NCBI GenBank assembly: GCA_003456455.1
Contig: DMRV01000082.1
Location: 1 to 11,675, forward strand
Source of the DNA: Flavobacteriales bacterium
GTDB lineage: Bacteria; Bacteroidota; Bacteroidia; UBA10329
Length of the DNA stretch: 11,675 nt
Direction of reading: 5' to 3'
The position numbers and the translations under genes were made by a program. The stretch's first letter is position 1. The number at the start of each line of letters is the position of its first letter. The notes beneath the pieces were generated by a model. That model was not told where the DNA came from, searched no databases, and saw nothing but the letters and a program-made list of their open reading frames with translations. Shown piece after piece: positions 6,709 through 11,675 of this stretch.

Positions 6709-9331
6709 ACGGCTCAAACTCAATTTCAAAACCACCTTCTGTTTCCGTCTCTTCGCGTTCGGTATTAAAGAAGCCCTTCTTTTTCTTCTTCTTTTTCGGT
6801 TTTTCCGTTTCCGTAGTTGAATCCGATGCTTTTGGAGAATCAGATTCCTCTTCCTCCAGCTTAAACTGAATGGCTTCCGGTTCTTCTTCCTTCGCGCTAC
6901 CGCCCCCAAATTCCTCTTTGAATAACTGTTTAATGGTCTGACCTTCCTTCTTAAAATCCTCCTTCAGTTTCTGTTTTACTTCCCGTTTGTCGAAGCCAAC
7001 TTTAATATCGCCAGGCTTGCCACGCACCCAAAGAAAGAGCCGTGTTTTTCCGCGCTCGTCAACAATTTCATGGCCATCAAACGTTGCCTTCTTTCTGGCT
7101 TTTCTGCGTAGCAAATCATTCAGTAGAAGATTCACGTGATAATCCATTTCTTGGTCAAAGGCATGTTCGCCAAAAACTTGAACATTTAGAATGCTACTCG
7201 AAATGGACATTTTAGGTATGAAAAGCTTGCTGTCACGAATGCTCAACTGATTACGAAGGGTGTCAAATTTCACATGACTCAATTCATCTACACTAATGAA
7301 TTTGGACATGGCCAACAGCGGCTCAAACTGAATCAGTTCCCCACCGCTAATTTCAATATCAGAATCAACTCTGAGTTGATCTTGTAAAACCTGTTGATTT
7401 TTATCCAAGTGAATTTCGATATCCAATTTAGCCGAAGCCCGACCTTTCAGGTTCTTAGATGTGATTGCGGTTTGTCCGAAATCATTCCATTCTTCCAGTG
7501 CTCTGGTCATGTCAATGTTTCGGAGTTCGCTTTTCAGGCCTAGCACATACCCTTTGGCGGTCGGTTGGTAAGTCAGACTAGAACTGATAGAACCATCCAG
7601 TGCTTTGAATTTTAGTTCGGTTACTTCTAGTTTCTCGGTTTCCATTTTAAGATTTCCTTCAACCGAAGTTGCCGTGAAATCGTTGAAAATAATCTTGTCA
7701 ATACTGGAATTAATCTTAGCAGTAACTAAACGTGTTGTAGCTACATTTTCTGTGGATTCAGATTCAAACTTCCATTCGTTTGGGAGTTTTTGTATATCCA
7801 ATTCTACAATATGAATATTGCCAGAAAGGTTTATTGGAGATGAAGCTTCGGTTAGAATCTTCTTTAGCTGAGCAATTTCCAGGTTGCCGTCAAATTGGAG
7901 GTGACCAATTTTACCAGCACATTCTTTTATGGACGTTTTTCCCAACTCCATTTCAATTTTAGCACTCAGGTTTTTAATCTCAGGAATATTGGAATTAAAT
8001 TGCATTTCAGCTCCGGTCAATAGCACATTTCCAGACCAATGCATTTGTTTCAATTCGTTAATGGTGGTTTGGAATTCCTTGCCAAGTGGACCTTCAAAAT
8101 CCAGTTCCCATGAAATACTACCGCTACCTACCATTTGATTTTCTATAGCTGCCACGGTAATAATTTCTTCTAAGCGCGAAGTACCTGTTGTAGTTAATCT
8201 CAAGCGAGGGTTGGTCAAATCGGTAAGCGTTCCTTTTCCTGTCACTTTTCCTTTGGGTGTTTGGATGTCAAAAGATTCAAAGGTGATTTTCATCGCCTTG
8301 GATTGCTTGATGTCTTTCATAAATAATTTCCCCTCAAAATTTAGATTGTAAACGTCTGTATTCTGAAAAGCTAGACCGCCATTTCTCAGTCGAATAGTGG
8401 CGTCAAGTTGTGGCCCTTGTTCCTTTGTGAAAGGACCGTTAAGTGTAAAGATGATATCAGCATTGCCGTCTAAATTGAGCTTACGTATGTTCTCAGGGAT
8501 TTGTGGCCAAATATGTGGGAGCAACACAAACGGCTCTATGTTTCCAGCATGGACTTTCATTTCCATGTTAGTACCATTTTCGATGATTGTCCATTCTGCA
8601 TCTAGCACCATTTCATTACCAGCTAAAATGGCGTTACCCATTTCTATGGTGTAAATCCTGTCCAAGGAATTGATGTTTAGCACACCTGCCAAACTCAGTG
8701 GCAACTCAACAATTCTATCGTTACCAACGGTTGTAAGACGGCCCATAAATCCATTAAGGCTCAAGCCCAAGCGGGTGTTCTCATTGGTAAAACGCCCCTT
8801 TATTTTCGATTTTTCTGATAGGAACTGAATGTTCAAATCAATCATGCGGTCGTCATAATCGAGGTGAATGTTCTGCAACGTTAGAATCTCAATGCTGAAA
8901 TCAACTTTCGATTTTCCGTCTTCAGACTCAATGTCTTTCCAGACTTTGAAATTCCATTCATCGCGCTCGTTCCTTCTGAGCTTGATAAATCCGTCTGTAA
9001 CGCGTATTCCTTCAATTGTGAACTTGTTTTGAATAATTTTAATCAGGTTGAATTGAACAAAGGCTTTCTCAACCTTCAGCAGCGTATCGGTTTTGAATGA
9101 ATCTTCTATCTGAATATCCAATATTTCAACTGCCACAAGAGGGAAATCCTTCCAAAAAGAAAGAACTACATCTTCATTAAATGAAAGCTCTGTAGTTATG
9201 GCTTCACGAACGCCATCTAATGCATATGCCTTCAGGTCATCAGCATACTTCCACGTAACGAAACCCACTAATGCCGACAACAGAAACAGCAGCAAAAACA
9301 GAACAAATACAATTCTTTTAATCCAAATCAT
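6707..9331 (-). CDS. AsmA-like inner-membrane anchored protein with charged tail
   Basis: The 874-residue protein has one N-terminal membrane segment (about 5-27, IKRIVFVLFLLLFLL) and a very long beta-rich body. The start of the body (FWKDFPLVAVEILDIQIED, about 59-77) is the usual AsmA-family entry. The AsmA C-terminal domain lies at about 640-770 and ends in LFLWVRGKPGDIKVGF. AsmA-like proteins are long envelope proteins; relatives such as TamB and YhdP form hydrophobic grooves thought to move lipids between membranes. The last ~100 residues are an unusual low-complexity charged tail: Glu-rich blocks, a Ser/Thr spacer, seven consecutive Lys at 846-852, then another acidic stretch. The Lys run uses mixed AAA/AAG codons, so it is not a simple DNA slippage tract. 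The gene is first in the minus-strand cluster. A TACATTTG box lies 9 nt before the ATG. Lipid transport is a family inference, not shown here. Confidence 0.85.
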   Translation of the reverse strand: MIWIKRIVFVLFLLLFLLSALVGFVTWKYADDLKAYALDGVREAITTELSFNEDVVLSFWKDFPLVAVEILDIQIEDSFKTDTLLKVEKAFVQFNLIKIIQNKFTIEGIRVTDGFIKLRRNERDEWNFKVWKDIESEDGKSKVDFSIEILTLQNIHLDYDDRMIDLNIQFLSEKSKIKGRFTNENTRLGLSLNGFMGRLTTVGNDRIVELPLSLAGVLNINSLDRIYTIEMGNAILAGNEMVLDAEWTIIENGTNMEMKVHAGNIEPFVLLPHIWPQIPENIRKLNLDGNADIIFTLNGPFTKEQGPQLDATIRLRNGGLAFQNTDVYNLNFEGKLFMKDIKQSKAMKITFESFDIQTPKGKVTGKGTLTDLTNPRLRLTTTGTSRLEEIITVAAIENQMVGSGSISWELDFEGPLGKEFQTTINELKQMHWSGNVLLTGAEMQFNSNIPEIKNLSAKIEMELGKTSIKECAGKIGHLQFDGNLEIAQLKKILTEASSPINLSGNIHIVELDIQKLPNEWKFESESTENVATTRLVTAKINSSIDKIIFNDFTATSVEGNLKMETEKLEVTELKFKALDGSISSSLTYQPTAKGYVLGLKSELRNIDMTRALEEWNDFGQTAITSKNLKGRASAKLDIEIHLDKNQQVLQDQLRVDSDIEISGGELIQFEPLLAMSKFISVDELSHVKFDTLRNQLSIRDSKLFIPKMSISSSILNVQVFGEHAFDQEMDYHVNLLLNDLLRRKARKKATFDGHEIVDERGKTRLFLWVRGKPGDIKVGFDKREVKQKLKEDFKKEGQTIKQLFKEEFGGGSAKEEEPEAIQFKLEEEESDSPKASDSTTETEKPKKKKKKKGFFNTEREETETEGGFEIEFEP

Positions 9332-9340
9332 TAGCTAAAG

Positions 9341-9348
9341 CAAATGTA
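9341..9348 (-). promoter_or_regulatory. -7 box for the asmA-like gene
   Basis: TACATTTG (9348-9341, minus strand) matches TAnnTTTG and lies 9 nt before the ATG at 9331, predicting a leader of only a few nt. No good TTG occurs at the expected -33 distance, so the promoter may be weak or activator dependent. Confidence 0.45.
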
Positions 9349-9439
9349 TCGGTAGGGGATTATGTAACGCAGACATTGGTTTAGAAGTATTCAGCACGGA
9401 GTGTTAACAACGGTTAGATGTCATTTAGTTGCATTTTCC

Positions 9440-9479
9440 CACAATTGTGATGTATTTATTAACATTCTATAACAGTTGT
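9440..9479. promoter_or_regulatory. Paired ACA(A/G)TTGT boxes in a divergent promoter region
   Basis: ACAATTGT (9441-9448, inside the 10-bp palindrome CACAATTGTG at 9440-9449) and ACAGTTGT (9472-9479) are 31 bp apart, close to three helical turns. They lie between the divergent asmA-like and lipoprotein genes, upstream of the lipoprotein -7 box. They could be operator sites, but the motif is short and could arise by chance. Confidence 0.25.
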
Positions 9480-9491
9480 CGGTGTTTTTGG

Positions 9492-9499
9492 TACGTTTG
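9492..9499 (+). promoter_or_regulatory. -7 box for the small lipoprotein gene
   Basis: TACGTTTG (9492-9499) matches the Bacteroidota TAnnTTTG element and lies 29 nt before the ATG, giving a leader of about 25 nt. The nearest upstream TTG (9476-9478) is at a short 13-nt spacing. The leader is A-rich (AAACCAAAC) and lacks a Shine-Dalgarno. Confidence 0.5.
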
Positions 9500-9528
9500 C
9501 AGTTCTCATAAACCAAACTTATTAAATC

Positions 9529-9756
9529 ATGAAGAAGTCTACATTATTGAGCAACGTACTTGTTGCTGTTTTCTTTGCATCATTTGTTGCATGTTCATCT
9601 CCAGCTACAGAAGAAGCTCCTGCTGAAGAAGCGGCAGTTGAAGAAGTTGCTGAGGAAGTGGAAGAAGTTATGGAAGAAGCAGTTGAGGCTGTTGATTCAT
9701 TGGCTACTGAAGCTGGCGAAGCAGTTGAAGAAGCAGTAGAGGAAGCTGCTGAATAA
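9529..9756 (+). CDS. Small Glu/Ala-rich lipoprotein
   Basis: This 75-residue protein starts with MKKSTLLSNVLVAVFFASFVAC, a type II signal with lipidation at C22 (F-V-A-C lipobox, followed by SSP). The mature part is 54 residues: 20 Glu, 1 Asp, no Lys or Arg, and mostly Ala and Val otherwise. Val/Ala recur every 3-4 positions (VEEVAEEVEEVMEEAVEAV), so the chain probably forms one long acidic amphipathic helix able to self-associate. At the DNA level GAAGAAGC-like units recur and GCAGTTGAAGAAG appears twice (9634-9646, 9721-9733), suggesting growth by repeat slippage. It has its own -7 box and a terminator 22 nt after the stop, the layout of a well-expressed single gene. Similar acidic mini-lipoproteins are frequent in Bacteroidota; function is not known. 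An antisense frame is open only because of the repeat. Confidence 0.8.
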   Translation: MKKSTLLSNVLVAVFFASFVACSSPATEEAPAEEAAVEEVAEEVEEVMEEAVEAVDSLATEAGEAVEEAVEEAAE

Positions 9757-9778
9757 TTCAGCATACTCCTAGAAATTG

Positions 9779-9808
9779 AAAGGCCGAGCAATTTGCTCGG
9801 CCTTTTTT
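9779..9808. terminator. Strong, possibly bidirectional intrinsic terminator
   Basis: AAAGGCCGAGCA (9779-9790) pairs perfectly over 12 bp with TGCTCGGCCTTT (9794-9805) around an ATT loop, with a T-run to 9808. It ends the lipoprotein transcript. On the minus strand the stem also ends in TTT followed by CAATTT, so it may stop the converging fahA-sulfotransferase transcript as well. Confidence 0.93.
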
Positions 9809-9830
9809 GTTGTTTCAAGTTTGAGTAGGA

Positions 9831-9905
9831 TTATGTTGCAGGTAAAACCTTGGTTCTTACCTCTCCAAACCCAACAAGTTTGCGGTTTTTCTCGCAGAAC
9901 GTTTT
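9831..9905 (-). pseudogene. Remnant of a fumarylacetoacetase C-terminus
   Basis: On the minus strand this reads K-T-F-C-E-K-N-R-K-L, then VGFGEVRTKVLPAT and a TAA stop at 9833-9831. It aligns without gaps to the end of the intact fahA (A-F-C-K-K-D-G-K-R, then VGFGEVRSKILP), 14 of 21 residues identical. Over 9840-9899 versus 10740-10799 I count 46 of 60 identical bases; the next 11 bases upstream match only at random (4 of 11). There is no start codon and nothing of the enzyme's body. The fragment begins about 16 nt after the sulfotransferase stop. It ends LPAT, closer to the usual -ILPA end of the family than the intact gene's LPCKKMGD. I read it as the displaced original tail or the scar of a lost paralogue. 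Confidence 0.82.
9840..9899 (-). repeat. Direct repeat copy 1 (fahA 3' end, distal)
   Basis: This is the downstream copy of a 60-nt direct repeat whose partner is 10740-10799, exactly 900 bp away. Identity is 46/60 with no gaps, and similarity stops abruptly on the side facing the sulfotransferase gene. Confidence 0.82.
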
Positions 9906-9921
9906 ACGATTTTCGGGAAGA

Positions 9922-10710
9922 CTACCAATTAGCATCAGATTCATAATTCAACTTTTCTAATAAGCCCGGGAATTTAGATTTGAAATACAATTTGTGCTCT
10001 TCCGTGAAAATAGATTGCCATTCACCAGATAGACCTTTCCTGTAATGTGAATTTTCGTTGGTTTCACCCTTTTTTCTACCGCCAGATAATTTATTGAAGG
10101 AATTTTGGATGGGAATCTCATCAATAACGGATTGAGGCAGATGCATCTGCTGAAATTGAGAGGGGTATAGTCCTCGGTTATACAACTTGTTCAGCGCCCG
10201 TTTTATGTTGTATTGAATAGTATTGTGTTTTCCATCTCGAGAGGATAGACCAAGAAAATGGAAAAATTCTTGCCAATTTGGTTGTGTTGTTATGTCTTCA
10301 AATCGAAGTTCTAGAATATTGGGGTCATCGTAATTCCAATTCATCATGTCTTCCAAATGATGAGCAATAAAGTCCATCTCTAATATTAGCCCCTCACTAA
10401 AGCTTACTGAAGTAAGCTTATCTCGAAATTTAATTAATTGAGGCCATTTATCGGTAGGGTGGGTTTTTCTATGTGAATGATATCCGGAAATGATAATATC
10501 TCTAGGGTCTCTAATTAAATGCACCCCAATAAATGAATCGTATGACTCTAAATACTCATACTTGGCGTTGCCAATAATATTAATTTTCTGAGATGGGTCT
10601 AGCCCATACTTTATAGACCAACCAGTCGCAGACTGGATTCCGTAAAAAATTTTCCCCATCCATGTCGATGCGCATTTATGGTGACCCAGAAAAACTAAAT
10701 TTTGATTCAT
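9922..10710 (-). CDS. Sulfotransferase-family protein (PAPS-dependent)
   Basis: The predicted 262-residue cytosolic enzyme would transfer sulfate from PAPS to an acceptor I cannot identify. HHKCASTWMGKIF (10-22) is the 5'-phosphosulfate loop, a variant of the classic PKSGTTW, with K12. HLIRDPRDIIISGYHSHR (64-81) is the 3'-phosphate-binding block with R68 and S75. LRFEDI (135-140) and the late RKGLSGEWQSIFT (224-236) with the FP-LLEKLNYE end also fit the family. The ATG at 10710 is 8 nt after the fahA stop; an upstream TTG at 10740 would lie inside fahA and is rejected. G+C over seven sampled lines is about 35% against about 46% in fahA, and AT-rich codons are common, suggesting acquisition. 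It is flanked by two copies of the fahA 3' end and is probably co-transcribed with fahA. No other sulfation gene is in view. Confidence 0.85.
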   Translation of the reverse strand: MNQNLVFLGHHKCASTWMGKIFYGIQSATGWSIKYGLDPSQKINIIGNAKYEYLESYDSFIGVHLIRDPRDIIISGYHSHRKTHPTDKWPQLIKFRDKLTSVSFSEGLILEMDFIAHHLEDMMNWNYDDPNILELRFEDITTQPNWQEFFHFLGLSSRDGKHNTIQYNIKRALNKLYNRGLYPSQFQQMHLPQSVIDEIPIQNSFNKLSGGRKKGETNENSHYRKGLSGEWQSIFTEEHKLYFKSKFPGLLEKLNYESDANW

Positions 10711-10718
10711 TTCTAGTT

Positions 10719-11675
10719 TTAATCTCCCATTTTTTTGCAAGGTAAAATTTTACTCCTTACCTCACCAAATCCAACACGTTTTCCATCTTTTTTGCAGAAA
10801 GCCTTCATAATGACGGAGTCCCCGTCTTGAAGAAACTTACGTTCAGTTCCGTCAGGCATGGCTACTGGTTTGGTTCCTTTCCAAGAGATTTCAAGCATAG
10901 AACCATAGCTGTCTGGCGTTGGGCCAGAAAGCGTTCCTGAACCACACATATCACCTACCTGCATATTGCAACCATTTACGGTATGATGCGCCAATTGCTG
11001 AGCCATGCTCCAATACATATACTTGAAATTGGAGTTGCTAACTGTCTTAGAATCTCCGTTTGAAGTTTCGATAATCGCCTCTAATTTGATGTCGAAATTG
11101 TGGTCTTTCTTCATCTCTAAGTACGGGAGAACCTTTGGGTCTTGCTCCGGGCTTGGCGTTCTGAACGGTTCTAAAGCTTCCATAGTAATAATCCAAGGAG
11201 AGATAGAAGAAGCAAAGTTCTTTCCAAGGAATGGTCCCAACGGAACATACTCCCATTTCTGAATATCTCTTGCGCTCCAATCGTTAAAAACAACCATTCC
11301 GAAAATGTGACTTTCGGCATCTTCAACCGAAATAGAACTTCCTAGCTCATTCGACTTCCCTACGATAAAGGCCATTTCCAACTCAAAATCGAGTAGGCGA
11401 CAAGGGCCGAAGCTTGGCGCATCAGCATCATCTGCTTTTGTTTGTCCTTTCGGACGATGAATGTCTGTGCCGCTTACGATTATGGAAGAAGCTCTACCGT
11501 GGTAGCCAACAGGAATATGCAACCAGTTTGGTAGCAAGGCATTTGCAGGATCGCGAAAAAGCGTTCCAACATTTGTGGCGTGCTCTTTACTGCTGTAGAA
11601 GTCGGTGTAATCTCCTACACGAACTGGTAGGCGCATTTGCACTTGACTTACATCACGGATGGACTCTAAACGTAA
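10719..11675 (-). CDS. fahA: Fumarylacetoacetase (5' end missing)
   Basis: FahA hydrolyses 4-fumarylacetoacetate to fumarate and acetoacetate, the last step of tyrosine/phenylalanine catabolism. The 318 visible residues begin LRLESIRDVSQVQMRLPV, and the frame is open to the window edge, so roughly 100 N-terminal residues are missing. Active-site blocks, numbered as I recall for the mouse enzyme, are present: DFYSSKEHATNVGTLFR (D126, H133, R142), PVGYHGRASS (Y159), LDFELEMAF (E199, E201), NDWSARDIQ (D233, R237, Q240) and GPFLGKNF (K253), followed by GSGTLSGP. Those residues bind the metal and substrate, so the enzyme should be active. The last residues, LPCKKMGD after VGFGEVRSKI, extend past the usual -LPA end. 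A diverged second copy of this tail lies 900 bp downstream, beyond the sulfotransferase gene. Confidence 0.96.
   Translation of the reverse strand, partial: LRLESIRDVSQVQMRLPVRVGDYTDFYSSKEHATNVGTLFRDPANALLPNWLHIPVGYHGRASSIIVSGTDIHRPKGQTKADDADAPSFGPCRLLDFELEMAFIVGKSNELGSSISVEDAESHIFGMVVFNDWSARDIQKWEYVPLGPFLGKNFASSISPWIITMEALEPFRTPSPEQDPKVLPYLEMKKDHNFDIKLEAIIETSNGDSKTVSNSNFKYMYWSMAQQLAHHTVNGCNMQVGDMCGSGTLSGPTPDSYGSMLEISWKGTKPVAMPDGTERKFLQDGDSVIMKAFCKKDGKRVGFGEVRSKILPCKKMGD
10740..10799 (-). repeat. Direct repeat copy 2 (inside the intact fahA 3' end)
   Basis: This partner of 9840-9899 encodes F-C-K-K through L-P of fahA. The differences between copies are largely third-position or conservative, so both copies evolved for some time as coding sequence. 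The two copies bracket the sulfotransferase gene. Confidence 0.82.

Noticed and set aside
6534..6710. N-terminal extension of the histidine kinase starting from GTG at 6710
   Set aside because: It runs through the inverted-repeat element, adds an unlikely extra hydrophobic segment, and the ATG at 6533 gives a normal two-membrane-segment kinase.
9522..9818. Ser/Ala/Thr-rich open frame antisense to the small lipoprotein
   Set aside because: It is the reverse complement of GAAGAA-type repeats and also spans the terminator; the plus-strand frame has a lipobox, promoter and terminator.
9831..9921. A separate small gene in the fahA-like remnant
   Set aside because: There is no start codon; only the enzyme tail is present and the frame upstream of 9905 has no similarity to FahA.
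10711..10740. TTG start for the sulfotransferase inside fahA
   Set aside because: The ten extra residues come from the fahA tail read in another frame; the ATG at 10710 places the PAPS loop at the usual distance from the N-terminus.

Overview
The window looks like a chromosomal segment from a member of the Bacteroidota, probably a Flavobacteriales-type marine or freshwater bacterium. Several signs agree. Protein sequences are typical of that phylum, including a Bacteroidota-style long Rel with a KSNGYESLHTTV motif, an AHQLGTPLSSL-type histidine kinase, an AsmA-like giant protein and a short exosortase. TAnnTTTG-type -7 promoter elements sit before genes, and Shine-Dalgarno sequences are largely absent. 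Hand counts on sampled lines give about 46% G+C in fahA and about 35% in the sulfotransferase gene.

Layout. (1) 1-2657, minus strand: a rel (p)ppGpp synthetase/hydrolase gene whose TGA overlaps the ATG of smpB (cut off by the window edge). This pairs the stringent response with trans-translation. A TTG-N19-TACCTTTG promoter lies only 5 nt before the rel ATG, so the mRNA is probably leaderless. (2) 2858-3691, plus strand: a secreted SH3b-domain protein of unknown role, followed by a 3' region and a strong intrinsic terminator. (3) 3671-9331, minus strand: a likely operon running asmA-like, inverted-repeat element, orphan sensor histidine kinase, hemW (TGATG-coupled to the kinase) and a small exosortase-family membrane protein. 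The exosortase stop codon falls in the loop of the opposing terminator. (4) 9529-9808, plus strand: a tiny Glu/Ala-rich lipoprotein with its own promoter and a near-perfect terminator. (5) 9831-11675, minus strand: fahA (fumarylacetoacetase, tyrosine/phenylalanine catabolism; 5' end outside the window), followed 8 nt later by a sulfotransferase gene, followed by a second, broken copy of the fahA 3' end.

The most unusual structure is in part 5. The last ~60 nt of fahA before its stop are repeated exactly 900 bp downstream, at about 77% identity and with no internal gap. The low-G+C sulfotransferase gene lies between the copies. This resembles a small cassette that entered the 3' end of a housekeeping gene and supplied a replacement tail, leaving the displaced tail as a remnant; decay of a tandem paralogue is the main alternative. 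No integrase, transposase, CRISPR array, tRNA or rRNA is visible. Apart from the fahA-sulfotransferase segment the region looks like ordinary core chromosome.
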